This document shows positions 25,748 to 37,130 of a stretch of DNA of 64,000 nt, piece by piece. Each line of letters starts with the position of its first letter. Position 1 is the stretch's first letter. The notes under the pieces are model-generated. The model saw only the letters and a list, made by a program, of their open reading frames with translations. It had not been told where the DNA came from and searched no databases. The position numbers and the translations under genes were made by a program. This DNA is from Siphonodentalium dalli (taxonomy: Eukaryota; Mollusca; Scaphopoda; Gadilida; Siphonodentaliidae), in contig CP136068.1 of NCBI GenBank assembly GCA_032622095.1, positions 160,415,465 to 160,479,464 on the forward strand. The letters run 5' to 3'.

Positions 25748-26489
25748 CGATCAAAACATATCCAACGTTAATTAGCCTTATATTGGTATTGTTTGGGGGT
25801 GGACGAAAACTTGAAATCTCATATATATTTTGTTGTTAGGTCAATGTATTATCTTATATAATGCGAGGCTCCCTATGAGAGACTCCCATATACACGAGAA
25901 TGCGTTGGCACAGGGTTTTCGCTAAATGTCAGGAAGCTCCAGTCATGGAAGCGTTAAAAACATTACACATAAGTAAAGACATGTTTCACGAGCATAACTC
26001 GAAGTCTCGAACAAAACATATACAACGTTAATTAGCCTTATATTCGTAAAACGCATTCATCGTCAGTAATAAAGCAGATGTATGGCCTCCATTGAGTCAC
26101 ACGGGAAGGGCTCTAACTATTTCTTAATTTCGTTTTGTGTATGTTTGCATGTGTATAATTGGTAAACACTGATGAATGGTGTCAAGTATGCTAAACTGAG
26201 ATTTCTAATATAGATAAGTCATTTCCCACACGTGTATTAGGTGGGAACTTAACACCGATTTCGTCGTAATACAACTCTATCTACAGATCTGATGAAATAG
26301 TATTATCTACTCTGGCTACGGGTGTATAGATCATATCCACATTAAATCCAGTCTGGGAACCAGTCTCTTTAACAAGCCGACCAAATATTTACCTATTTAA
26401 TTAAGGTAAAATTTTCGTCCGCTTTTTAAAGAGACTATCTTGGTACTGTTTGATGTACTGACGGGGAACTCTAACATTGAAAAAACTCA
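25748..26489. other. Right flank of the satellite, with MITE fragment and single monomer
   Basis: A decayed hairpin-cassette MITE lies at about 25840-25960 (GGTTTTCGCTAAATGTCAGG, CAGTCATGGAAG end). A single diverged satellite monomer follows at 25965-26045 (ATTACACATAAGTAAAGACA, CACGAGCATAACTCGAA, then AAACATATACAACGTTAATT). The array end at 25735-25790 carries the same AACATATCCAACGTTAATT tail. The rest appears unique. Confidence 0.6.
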
Positions 26490-26835
26490 GGTAATATATA
26501 TAATGTCATAAAAACTCAGGCAATATATATATAATATCATAAAAACTCAGGTATTATATATAATGTCATAAAAACTCAGGTAATATATATAATGTCATAA
26601 AAACTCAGGTAATATATATAATGTCATAAAAGCTCAGGTATTATATATAATGTCATAAAAACTCAGGTAATATATATATAATGTCATAAAAACTCAGATA
26701 ATATATATAATGTCATAAAAACTCAGGTAATATATATAATGTCATAAAAACTCAGGTAATATATATATAATGTCATAAAAACTCAGATAATATATATAAT
26801 GTCATAAAAACTCAGGTAATATATATAATGTCATA
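26490..26835 (+). repeat. 28-30-bp minisatellite ATGTCATAAAAACTCAGG
   Basis: About twelve units of ATGTCATAAAAACTCAGGTA plus (AT)n tail; length variation lies in the TATATATA tract. A few units carry CTCAGATA instead of CTCAGGTA in an alternating pattern. Confidence 0.95.
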
Positions 26836-28150
26836 AAATGACTCCGGAAATGTCCATGTATAATAATGTGGGGACGTCTTATTATGTATACGCCTGGCGA
26901 CCATTCGATGTCAAGGCTCCCTGGGTCGAATATCAAATCGTTCTCTGGAATCACATATATCTTACCAGAACACGTTACTCGCATTGAATTCGGATCTCGA
27001 AAAAACATGTAGATCATATAATGAACGTCTACTCTGCCTACCCCCGTTTAGAAATCATATTCCACCAGATAAGGCATTTGCCATACGTATATCAGATGGG
27101 AACCACATATGCCCAGAAAAAAAATTGACACCACCCTCAACAATACGTATTATTGGGGTGGGGTAAATTTTTGTTATGGGGACCTGTGATGGGAACATAA
27201 AACCAAATTCGCTGAAATACGATTCTATCTACATATCTTACGAAATAATAGCACATAAAACAAATGTTGAATAAAGTCGAGTATTCTGGTGAGTCTGGCG
27301 AGGCGTATATACCAGGTGGGAATTGACACATTTCGAAAAATGAACTACTACAGATAAGAATTACGAATAGCTTATAGTAGTACCACAATGAACTACTACG
27401 GTACTGATCAAAATTACGAATATTTTTTAGTACTCGCATGATCAACTATACTATACTGTCAAGAATTACGAATAACGTATAGTTGTCGTAAATTTTCGAA
27501 TATACGGTCAAAAATCCGTTTCACAGAATTGACGACTATGAGTCCGTTTGTGAGAACGTAGTGCTGTTCAAACGTCTTGCCACTCATAGTAAAGTGATCT
27601 GATTATGTTTGGTGTGATTAGTTTGTACTTAATTGTGCTGGTATCAGTTCATAGCCAGTGGTGGTCTCCGTGATTGCATGCAAAGCTCGCGTGCTCACGG
27701 TTGACTTATGGAAACCGTAATCGTAACTACAGATATGGCAAACCGATAACTGACAGAGAGTACACAAATTCTAGTGACGTGGTACCCTATCCTTAACTCT
27801 TATCAGTAGTACAGTTCATTGTGAGAAAGGTGTCCACATAAACACGTAACATAATTCGCCGAAATACAATTATATCTACAGATTTGAACAAATAGTATTA
27901 AGCAATAACATGTTTGCTATGGTACTATACCCCATGGCAAAACGTGTGGACTGATAGTATATAAGTTTACAATGACATAAAATGACTTCCAAATATAGCC
28001 GTGTATAATAATGTGGGAACGAGAGGGTTGCATTGCTTGAAATGATATGTATACGTTCGCGTTGCGCTCTTTGGTGCACATATCGACTCGTTCACTTGAC
28101 TAACCGATATATTATACCAGGAAAATGTTTCTCTCATTGAAAGATGATAA
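26836..28150. repeat. Diverged large-scale duplication, no gene seen
   Basis: Segments near 26235-26330, 27185-27260 and 27830-27905 share AATACAA(C/T)T(C/A)TATCTACAGAT and GAAATAGTATTA. Segments 26824-26960 and 27970-28140 share CATAAAATGACT, GTATAATAATGTGGG(G/A)ACG and a TACCAG(A/G)A tail. The region appears built from old, partly overlapping duplications. Open frames here are low-confidence shadows. Confidence 0.5.
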
Positions 28151-28156
28151 CCTTCA

Positions 28157-28159
28157 TTG

Positions 28160-28193
<34 letters not shown>
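28157..28193. repeat. (ATTT)n microsatellite
   Basis: About eight perfect TTTA units. Confidence 0.9.
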
Positions 28194-28266
28194 ACAAAGA
28201 ATAACAAGTGAGGAAAACGACAGACTGCATTCACGCATTCATGCTCTCAGCCCAGAACAAGAAAGA

Positions 28267-28716
28267 GGTTACACTGGTGTAAATGTTTTCCATAGGCCTC
28301 AGTGCTAACGTTTTAGCGTATAGTGTTGGCAATATAAATGTTGGGTCCAAAATTTCTTTAAATCTGAAAAATTGACATTTTGGGAAACTTTTTACACAAA
28401 CAAATCATGTCTGTCTAGCAGGGAATTCGCCTTTAAATCTTATGTTTTCGTAACTAGTGTCAGAACCGCATAAAAAAATACAGTCATATTTTAGACCACA
28501 CCAAAAAATTCAAACTTCACTACAAAGGGTTAATTCCTGTGCCAATGGTTATTTTACCTATGGGAAATCATAGGGAAGAGGTGTGATGATTTTGTTATGT
28601 GAAAAGCACACAAGGCTATTGACCAATCAGGGCCCAGTGTCTATTTTATTCTCTCCTATATATTCCTCCCGCATCCGCTAGATGTCACTCGGAACCTTAT
28701 TTACACCAGTGTAACC
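28267..28716. mobile_element. 450-bp MITE, TIR GGTTACAC(T)GGTGTAAAT, 4-bp target duplication
   Basis: The ends GGTTACACTGGTGTAAAT and TTTACACCAGTGTAACC are inverted. AAGA flanks both sides (28263-28266 and 28717-28720). A second copy at 43803-44254 has the same length and is flanked by TATA, so a 4-bp duplication is supported twice. There is no coding capacity. The superfamily is not certain. Confidence 0.85.
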
Positions 28717-29195
28717 AAGAGCGAAACTCTTCCACGCCCTGAATGGCCTATTTGTTTTATTGTTTAACATATACAGGTAAGACGGTTTACAAGTGGTTGT
28801 CTGACAAGGTGACGTATCTGTCATGGTCAGCGAAAGTCACATCTCGCCCCCCGGAATGCCAATAAAAAGTCACAATATAATTTCCCAACATAATGAAGGT
28901 GGCACACAAATTTATGGATGTCAAAAGAAAGGGGAGGATGTCTGCTAGGCATATTTAAGAAGATTCTAGGCTAAATATAATAATAACCAAGCTCCCAATG
29001 TATCACAAGGTGGTCAGGTCCGGTCCGCATCACTACTCCCAATGTATCAGAGACAAATTATACTCCTCGCTTTCATGACATGAGTTCAATCATCCATTCC
29101 TCGAAAAACTAATCCAACAACACAGGTATCGACATCGTCAAAATAATAATGGAAAGCAACAGTCGAGCGTAAAAATGTCGATATAGAAATAATTA
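28717..29195. other. No recognisable feature
   Basis: Unique-looking sequence; no coding region or clear repeat seen. Confidence 0.4.
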
Positions 29196-29196
29196 T

Positions 29197-29560
29197 TTAA
29201 AAGGGTACTGTACACTAAAATCCGCCCATTTATAGGACCATCTCCTTTTATACTCAACAAAATATATGCAACAGATGAATGAATTTGAGCCATGGTTAGA
29301 TTAGTGCAAAGTACACTTGTGGGCTCTGTGAACGATGCAAAAAAAACATGGTAATTATAATGAAAATGAATAAATGGCTGGAGTCATAAATTCGTTTTCA
29401 TTATAATTACCATGTTTTTTACATCGTTCATAGAGCACAGGAGTGTATTTTGCACTAATCCATGGCTGAAATTAATTCATTTGTTGGATATATTCTGCTG
29501 AGTATAAAAGGAGATGGTCCCATAAATGGTCGGATTTTAGTGTACAGTACCCCTTTAAAT
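29197..29560. mobile_element. Fold-back MITE, long arms
   Basis: The arms of about 160 bp pair along their length: AAGGGTACTGTACACTAAAA at left with its complement at the right end, TACTCAACAAAATATATGCA with its counterpart, and CATGGTAATTATAATGAAAA with TTTTCATTATAATTACCATG at the centre. The ends lie in TTTAAA; the target duplication is ambiguous (TA or TTTAA). Confidence 0.8.
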
Positions 29561-29647
29561 GTCGAAACTGGCTGGATCTTCGAATTAAGATATCGAGACC
29601 ACTCACCATATATATTGGGTAATTACCTTGTAATTATGTAAATAATA

Positions 29648-30167
29648 GATCATGCCATGAATCTATACTCTGGCTAACACCCGTAGAGATCATATTCCAC
29701 CAGTACAAAATCTTGGAACTTTTTTCAAGTTTTGACAGGGAACCTTATATAGTCGAAAACATAACGCTGGGAATATATCTCTTTAATTATGATCTTTTCC
29801 TTAATATTGTACTTCACTGTAGGGGTAAAGGTCCCAAATCGAAATTTCACGATTTAAGTGAATTTGTGAGCGATTTTGCATTGCGTCGCTTACAATTATG
29901 GAATTTCTCATGGGTAATTAATTCAATGTTTATTGCGATATCGGCTCACCAAAGTCAGAGAAAAGCATGGAATTTCGAGTTCGGACCTTCACCTACACTG
30001 AAGTACACTATTAAGGAACAGATAATGACTATGAAATATATTCCCAGCGTTATGTTTTCGACTTTATAAGGTTCCCTGTCAAAACAATTAAAACATCAAA
30101 AAGTGTGTACTGGTGGAATATGATCTCTATATGGGCGTTAGCCAGAGTAGATATTCATGGCATGATC
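29648..30167. mobile_element. 520-bp MITE, TIR GATCATGCCATGAATCTA
   Basis: GATCATGCCATGAATCTATA at left and its complement at right (TTCATGGCATGATC) bound long inverted arms containing CATATTCCACCAGTAC and TTATA(A/T)(A/G)G(G)TTCCCTGTC parts. Related copies lie at 32890-33550 and 35326-35810. Both outside flanks carry a similar stretch of about 40 bp in direct orientation (TTACCTTGTAATTA .. TAAATAA at 29621 and 30183). The open frame at 29713-30069 is contained in the repeat and is not a host gene. Confidence 0.75.
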
Positions 30168-30746
30168 ACCATATTGTGATATTACCTTGTAATTAGATAA
30201 ATAAAAGCCAAAATTGGGGCATGGTAACCAACAACGCTCTTCAGCGACAAATCAGCATCCAACAAGCGGGTTTTAGGGGAGGGCATACTGCCCTACCAAA
30301 TCTTCCCGGGAATCATCCCAAACTCCAAACCTACTAAAAGCCAAAAGGATAAAAATGTGATTCCTCGACCTATGACCCATCCACCCACCCGCACCTGTGT
30401 AATGAATGTGTTGTGCAGACCCCTGCGCTATCCTCAACATGTTTGCATGGTAAAACTAAAATCTCTTGCAATTTTCATCACATTATATAGAAATAGATTA
30501 TATAAACTAATAATAAACTGGAAACACAATTCCAATTTCCAAAATCCTGTTGATGTCTTATTCAAAGTATTTTGCTAAAACAAAAAAACAATGAAAACAC
30601 TTCTCGGTTCAATACTATCATTAAATTTCAAGGCAGAAAAGAATGCCATAGCAATATATTAATAAACAATTATTTAAAAAATATTAATGTTTCACCTATA
30701 TACCTACCGACCCTAATCTTTTCTGATATGTAATCCCAGCCACACA
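30168..30746. other. No recognisable feature
   Basis: AT-rich, with no recognisable gene or repeat apart from the direct-repeat flank at 30180-30211. Confidence 0.4.
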
Positions 30747-31164
30747 TTTAAAGGGGAGGTCAAGTGAACACTGTTGAATGCGGATTTCCATGCAAAATCT
30801 CACGAGCAAAAGTTATGTGTGAAGCAGTTGTCCGGAAACCAAAACAGGCATATCATTGGACAGTCATAATATTTTACTGGCAGGTGCGCTAGGTATATTA
30901 TAAAAAATGTCATTACATATAATGTTGAAAATTGTTTTCTGGAATTACATCACATGACCCACATTTGAAAAATCAATATAATATTCAAAAATAAATACAC
31001 CCACATTATAATGAAACAAGTTCCAGCGAACCCGCCAGATAAATATATGTTGTTCCCAATACTAATATCAAGTCAGGCTCAGAAATATGTGCTACTCTGT
31101 AACTTTTGCAGATTTGCATGGAAATCCCCTTTCAAAATTGGTCACTTGACCCCCCCCCCCCCCC
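30747..31164. mobile_element. Fold-back MITE ending in GGGGAGGTCAAGTGA
   Basis: The left arm TTTAAAGGGGAGGTCAAGTG, GATTTCCATGCAAAATCT and AAAAGTTA are mirrored by AACTTTTGCAGATTTGCATG, GGAAATCC and TCACTTGACCCCCC at the right. The right end has expanded into a poly-C run. Confidence 0.7.
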
Positions 31165-31627
31165 ACACTTAATTCGATTTGGCCTAAGAACAAGGTTAAT
31201 ATATATTTCAATACTTCTTGGTTATGGTTGTTATACCAACGTTTAGGAGTTTTACGACGCTTTAATCAGTTGTTAATAATGAAATGAAAATTCGCATTGT
31301 ATTCTTGCCTTATGCATTAAACTATACCGTTTCTGTTCAAGGGTTCATCGTCATGTCAAATGGCGATTCAAATGTCGATTTAAACACACACAACAAGCCT
31401 TCGCCTTGATAATCACCAGTAAAGTGACCTATTGAACACGCACAGCAATCCGCCGAACGTCCATTAAATACGCCCTCAGGCGGAATTGGTTGACCATGTA
31501 TCAGTAAACACAATGTATGATAATTTGCGAATTTATTATTCCTATCAGTGGTGACAATAGCTTGTTAAACTATAAACCTCTGTCTGTACACATGTGTCAA
31601 AAATTAACTCTGTTGCATAACGACTGC
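31165..31627. other. No recognisable feature
   Basis: Sequence without a visible gene, tandem repeat or inverted repeat. Confidence 0.4.
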
Positions 31628-31631
31628 AATT

Positions 31632-32073
31632 GTGACCCGCCATATCAAATCCAGCCGTAAGTCGGGATTTTTTTTACCATGTGCCAATGCATTCTCTTAT
31701 ATATACGAGTCGACCATAGGTCGCTTCGCATATATAAGAGAATACATTGGCCTAACAATTGTTATAATTTTTTTTTAATAAATGTTTCTTACAATTTTTA
31801 GGACATAAAATAAAAAAAAAACCATCCATTACCCTGCAGGGAGCCCCACACATATATAGAAGCATATAGAAGAGTGTCGTCTGCTCATGTTTGTCTGGGG
31901 CTCTGTATGGGTGAAATTATAAAATTGTTAAAGAATACAAGAAAAAATTGTTAGGCCAATGCATTCTCTTATATATGCGAGGCGACCTATGGTCGACTCG
32001 CATATATAAGAGAATGCATTGGCACAGGGTAAAAAAATCCCGACTTACGACTGGATTTGATATGGCGGGTCAC
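31632..32073. mobile_element. 442-bp MITE, TIR GTGACCCGCCATATCAAATC
   Basis: Perfect inverted ends GTGACCCGCCATATCAAATC / GATTTGATATGGCGGGTCAC are flanked by AATT on both sides (31628-31631 and 32074-32077). The copy at 47098-47556 is flanked by ATAT. Inside each end is one copy of the 70-bp hairpin cassette (about 31679-31752 and 31951-32027). The central part (AGGGAGCCCCACACATATAT) is in opposite orientation to that of the 47-kb copy. Confidence 0.88.
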
Positions 32074-32149
32074 AATTATGCAATTGATCCGAGTTTTAAA
32101 ACATGCAGCGGATCGTGAAATCGATCACACGCCTGCTCTGTCGATCCTT

Positions 32150-32884
32150 TGGTGTACTTTCATACGCTGGCAAGTTTGCAAGGTATGTTTTGAAGGCATT
32201 TTGTCATAGAAAACCAAATGGTGCCAAAATATGAACAGAAACTTGCATATAACATGACAAAGCGAACGACATAAGAAGTAAAATTGCTGTAATTCCACTT
32301 GTAACGGTGCTAATGGCAATTGCCTTCAAATACCTGTATTATTGATTATTGATTATAATTGTATGCTATTTACATGCAAAATCCGGTAGCATCGCTACAG
32401 GTGGAACTATTTTACTTCTTACGTATAGTTATGCTGAAGGGGTCACTCTCACCAAAAAAAGTGCTGAAGGGTACACAGGGTTTGAAAATGTGCTGATGGG
32501 TACACAGGGTTTGTGATCGGCACAAACACCATTACTTAAATTGTGTTTATGAAAGTCTGGCGCCCATTAGCAGTTTGTTTTCAGTACATTTTAATATTTA
32601 TTGGAACGTAAACAATTATTCTCGAACAGAAATCATGGCAGATACGAAAACTGAATGTCCTTCAGAACGATATTTCAAACCCTGTGTGCCCTTCAGCACA
32701 TTTTGAAAATCCTGTGTACCCTTCAGAACTTTTTTTTGGTGAGAGTTATAGCTGTTGTACAGATGCATTTAATATGCACGTTTCTGTTCATATGCTGGCA
32801 TGATTGGCATCATATCGTTTTCTACGACGAAATACCTGTAAAACATACCGTGCAAAGATGCCAGTGTATGAACATACCTTTACG
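32150..32884. mobile_element. Decayed inverted-repeat element with a nested MITE
   Basis: The left end (TTCATACGCTGGCAAGTTTG CAAGGTA) is the inverted counterpart of the right end (TACCGTGCAAAGATGCCAGT GTATGAACATACCTT). A second MITE (32432-32757) interrupts the centre. The frame at 32655-32888 crosses the junction of both and is not a gene. Confidence 0.65.
32432..32757. mobile_element. Nested MITE, TIR GCTGAAGGGGTCACTCTC
   Basis: This is a reverse-orientation copy of the element at 49972-50305: both hold AAAAAAAGTGCTGAAGGGTA, CGGCACAAACACCATTACTT or its complement, and GGCGCCCATTAGCAGTTTG. The right terminus is decayed (GGTGAGAGTTATAGCTG). Confidence 0.75.
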
Positions 32885-32889
32885 CTAAC

Positions 32890-33550
32890 GATCAATATAA
32901 GCGACTACTTCACTGTAGGTGAATGTCCCAACTCCAAATGGCATGCGTTTCTGTGACTTGTTTGAGCCGATATTGCAAAAAACAGTGAATTAATTACCCA
33001 GGAAAATTTCCATAATTGTAAGCGACGCAAAGCAAAATCGCTCACAAATTCACTGAAATCGTGAAATTTCGAGTTGGGATCTTCACCAACAGTGAATTAC
33101 ATTATTAAAGACATTTTACTTGTTCGGGTGCGTGAAACTGATAAAGTTAGTATTCAGGTGCTACGCCAACTGGAGGAATGTATCATTCTCACTAACATCA
33201 CCGACAATCTAAAGCAAATCGAACGTACCACTCCATAGCAAACATTGTCTGAACTACGCTAAATTGTAAATATTTACTACTCGAATGGGGACGCTTCTAT
33301 CGGCGATAAACTAACGAAAACGATTTAGCCATCGGCAGTCACTGCAATTAATTAATATATAAGAATGACAGTGTGTGTTGTCAATTTAGATATAATATTT
33401 GTCAAAATAACTATTCCCGCGTTATTTTTTCAACTTTATAAGGTTCCCGTCAAAACTTTAAAAAGTTCCAAGGTTTTGTACTGGTGGAATATGATCTCTA
33501 CGGGCGATAGCCAGAGTATAGATTCATGGCATGATCTAGAACGTATCCTA
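32890..33550. mobile_element. Broken copy of the GATCATGCCATGAATC MITE, split by another repeat
   Basis: Sequence at 32900-33117 (ACTGTAGGTGAATGTCCCAA, AATTACCCAGGAAAA, ATTTCGAGTTGGGATCTTCA) and 33410-33543 (TTATAAGGTTCCCGTCAAAA, GGTGGAATATGATCTCTACG, GGCATGATC) are both parts of the element that is intact at 29648-30167. Between them, 33118-33405 matches 58405-58670 instead, indicating a nested insertion. Confidence 0.65.
33118..33405 (+). repeat. Dispersed repeat, copy of 58405-58670
   Basis: Starts ACTTGTTCGGGTGCGTGAAA and ends near TATATAAGAATGACAGTGTG; the copy in intron 5 of the coiled-coil gene shares CATACCACTCCATAG or its variant, CTATCGGCGATAAA and AATTAATATATAAGAATGA. The family is not recognised. 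Confidence 0.7.
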
Positions 33551-34489
33551 AAGGCACGAATGACCTTCGTGGTAGGTATCGCTGTTAAAATAGTCACATC
33601 CATTAAAACCGCCACGAGCAGCAAGAATATTAAAATATATACAGATTTTGTTCTTTACCAGTCATAAATATCGCTTTAAAAATGTTATTGTCATGTTCGT
33701 ACGTGCGCTGTGTTATGAAAACAAAACCCAGATTATGTTAATGTACGTAAAGAGTATATGCCATAAACAATACACTCAATACCAGGGAGTCGAGGGAGCT
33801 CCACACTAAGTGAAATTTATATTCATGCTATCCTTGTACTATGTACTTGGGAACTATAAAATGAAATGTTCTGTGAACCACAGACACATGGGAAGTTCTT
33901 TTCCACCAATATAGATGCAAAACAGGATCCCTGTAGTATATATATATATATATATATATGGGTGGAGGGGATTTTCCCACTGGGTTTGAACACGGTGAAT
34001 GTAACAGCCACGGCAAGCATGGGAGTATAGGAGTTCATTTTTGTTAGTATAATTTTGAACTTTCGTTATGCATATATTATATGTGTTTTTCCACCAGCAT
34101 GTATTGCACGTCAAGTATCACATCACATTTGCAAAATAAAATAGCTATAGAGTTGCAATGAAATTTCCAACATTCCAACGATATACTTCACTATATATAT
34201 TACACGCGAAATGTCAGTATATATATATATCTATCTATCTATCTATCTATAGAATACTTCGCTAACTTCATTATGTTGAAGACTTTGCAAAGGCGCATGG
34301 CAGCATATTATACATAATAAAACCATAAAAAAAAAAATCTGTATTACTTGAGTCAGGTCTACGGACAACAGCTACTATATATAGAGTAGAATAAAATGTT
34401 CTGTGAAGGTACTAGTCCGCAAATCTGACTTTTATTATCAGAGCATAGCTCCATAAAAGCGTCTAGCTCTGTTTGAATAGTTGGGTCCA
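33551..34489. other. AT-rich spacer with microsatellites
   Basis: It holds a (TA)n run at 33938-33960 and a (TA)n(TCTA)n run at 34217-34252. No gene is supported; frames that cross the (TA)n are repetitive. Confidence 0.5.
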
Positions 34490-34795
34490 CCAACTATGAA
34501 GGTACCTGGATATAACCATTGATACCGTTACAAATAAAATGTTCTGTGAAGGTACCTGGAAATAACCATTGATACCGTTACAAATAAAATGTTCTGTGAA
34601 GATACCTGGATATAACCAGTGATAACGTTACAAATAAAATGTTCTGTGAAGATACCTGGATATAACCAGTGATACCGTTACAAATAAAATGTTCTGTGAA
34701 GATACCTGGATATAACCATTGATTGATACCGTTACAAATAAAATGTTCTGTGAAGATACCTGGATATAACCAGTGATAACGTTACAAACGACTGG
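34490..34795 (+). repeat. 50-bp tandem repeat, about six copies
   Basis: AAAATGTTCTGTGAAGATAC plus CTGGATATAACCAGTGATAC plus CGTTACAAAT repeats with a 50-bp period (GTTCTGTGAA at 34541, 34591, 34641, 34691). One unit has a 4-bp GATT duplication. Isolated copies of ATGTTCTGTGAA at 33868 and 34397 suggest the source sequence. Confidence 0.92.
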
Positions 34796-35325
34796 AGTTC
34801 ATTTGTTTTTGTGTGTGATTCCCAATTGTGTTCTCCCGCTAAATGTACATCACACTCGATGTATGATTGTTACATAATTCTATATAATCTACAATATCAA
34901 ATTCAGAATCAAAATGCACGTGGAAACGAAAACAGCTGGAGTTGCAATGAAATTCCCCGCATTCCACCAAAATACTTCGCGAGTGGACGTAAACTGTCAC
35001 CCCTCGATTTAAATGTTTCACTAGTTTACTTACCGTGAAGCGAAGACGAAACATAAATAAATCCAACGAAAATCGCAAAAATCCACATGAGCCGTTTGTT
35101 TTTATGTCACAAAATATCAACGAAAAAGATTCACATGGCGTCGTATAGAGGTCCGATATAACCAGTCACATGGCGCCCTATAGAGGTCCGATTCATGAAT
35201 GATTTCATAACTCCATACGACAGTGAGACACCCCCAGTGAATGACTGTCATCAATTAAAGCCGTTTTACATGTGAGGCCACGCTAAAAATATCTTTGTTT
35301 CCCTAACCCACTCATGTTTAAATGT
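34796..35325. other. No recognisable feature
   Basis: A small local duplication (TCACATGGCG(T/C)C(G/C)TATAGAGG at about 35131 and 35166) is the only structure noted. Confidence 0.4.
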
Positions 35326-35810
35326 AGATCAAGCCATGAATCTCTACTCTAGCAGTTCATATTCCACCAGTGCAAAAACTTGGGTCTTTTTGAAGTTTTG
35401 ACAGGGAACATTATAAAGTCGAAAAAATAACACAGGTAATATATTTCTTAATGATTATCTGTTCCTTAATAATGTACTTCACTATATTTGAAGGTACCAA
35501 CTCGAAATTACATGCTTCTCTGTGACTTTTGAGAGGCGATATCCCAATAAACATTCAATCAATTACCCAGGAACAATTCCACATTTGAAAGAATCTCAAA
35601 GCAAAATCGCTAACAAAGTCACTTAAATCGTGAAATTTCGAGTTGGGACCTTCACCTACATTGAAGTACATTATAAAGAAACAGATAATAACAAAGAAAT
35701 ATATTACCTCTGTTATTGTTTAGATTTTATAAAGTTCCCTGTCAAAATTTCAAAAAGTTCCCAGGTTTTATACTGGTGGAATATAATCTGGTGGTGTCAA
35801 AATCAACGGG
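35326..35810. mobile_element. Diverged copy of the GATCATGCCATGAATC MITE
   Basis: GATCAAGCCATGAATCTCTA at 35329, AGTTTTGACAGGGAACATTA near 35395, AATTACCCAGGAACAATTCC near 35560 and GGTGGAATATAATCTGG near 35773 follow the order of the element at 29648-30167. The right terminal repeat has decayed. Confidence 0.65.
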
Positions 35811-36250
35811 GGCTCGCCATAGCATGGTTCCAACAGGGGTAACTTTTAACAAGAAAGATAACGGTGCAGGTTAAAAGTTTCCAAAGTGACGCTGTCGTGA
35901 TCATGGACAGACAAAGGGATCCCCAAACAAACAGAATACAGTACTGCTGATTGTCGTGTGCTCGCCACTCTGAGAGGCTCACTATGGGGTTCTATATTAA
36001 GGGCGAAGGGGAAACAAAATATATTTTAGTGTGGCCTGAATGGTTCGCGCGACATATTTTCGTTAAGGGGGCATTCTTTGTGTGCGGAGCATTATGTGGT
36101 GAAAGCTCTCGCTGCGTAATGTCAACACTTAGAAATGCACTTCAACAAAGTCGTCATTCATTCTTTGGTCGTGGGTATATAGTTACACTGGGGAGTGATC
36201 ACCAGTGATGAGATGTTTAGGTTCACGCTTCCTTGTATACATGTATATGA
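35811..36250. other. No recognisable feature
   Basis: A frame at about 35951-36208 has near-normal composition but no recognised domain, acceptor or conserved motif; I do not call it a gene. Confidence 0.35.
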
Positions 36251-36254
36251 AATA

Positions 36255-36708
36255 CCAAGCCTGAAAATAGCGTGTCTGTCATTTGCAGAATGAGGTCCAC
36301 AGAGGGTGAATTTAGTGATGCTATCCCGCACAGCGGGCTAGCATCATCAAATTCACACACTGGAGACCTCATTCTGCTTAGGCCTCATCTTCTGGGAAGT
36401 ATCTATTGTATCAAATTAACATTGGTTTCAGTTACTTTTTCCCTTCTGGGAAGTTTCTCTATTTCTCTATCCCAAATTTGCAGAAGATAAAATACATAAT
36501 CGAGGTGCCCAATGGGTGAACATCACCAACTTCAACTGTGAACTTCATTCTGGTCCTAGGTCTACCATAGCAGTTGATGACCTAAGCAGAATGAGGTCCA
36601 CAGAGGGTGAAATTAGTGATGCTAGCCGGCTTTGCGGCATAGCGTCACTAAATTCACCCTCTGGGGACCTCATTCTGCAAATGACAGACACGCTATTTGC
36701 AGGCTTGG
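36255..36708. mobile_element. Composite fold-back element, palindrome at each end
   Basis: Ends CCAAGCCTGAAAATAGCGTG and its complement at 36708 are inverted. Just inside, each end carries its own palindrome built from GCAGAATGAGGTCC, AGAGGGTGAATTTAGTGATG and the complements (36289-36380 and 36590-36680). Related copies lie at 59501-59634, 61213-61613 and 63598-63895. Confidence 0.8.
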
Positions 36709-36794
36709 GCAATACAGGAAGCGCGCGAGATGTGGAATGCTGAGCGATGTCAATGTACGAACTGCACTTCACCAGGAATAGTTTATCCGAGCAC

Positions 36795-36872
36795 TATATA
36801 ATATATAACACAATTACAATTATATAATATATACAACACAATTACAATTATATAATATATACAACACAATTA
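36795..36872 (+). repeat. Short AT-rich tandem repeat (about three units)
   Basis: Units of ACACAATTACAATTATATAA plus TATATACA repeat with a 35-36-bp period. Confidence 0.85.
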
Positions 36873-37130
36873 TGTACATTATGCTCATTCGAAGGCATGT
36901 GCGTGTTGACCACGTGGGTTTAAAGGCACGGTTGGCCTTGGCTGTTACAGTAGGTTAAATATGATTTAGAAATAAAAGTTACCAATTCAAATTATGAAAA
37001 TTTCATCATGATTATACTAATAGTATATAGTATATAATGATAGTTGGAATGCGATATTATCCACAAAACACACTTTGTGTGATCTAAGCGTTTGTTTATA
37101 TACAGAACGTAAATAGTGTGCAATGATCAA
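36873..37130. other. No recognisable feature
   Basis: AT-rich spacer between repeats. Confidence 0.4.

Noticed and set aside
29713-30069. 118-codon frame as a possible gene
   Set aside because: It lies wholly inside the GATCATGCCATGAATC MITE; related copies do not keep the frame.
35951-36208. 85-codon frame as a gene
   Set aside because: It starts at TTG, has no acceptor, no recognised domain and no supporting neighbours.
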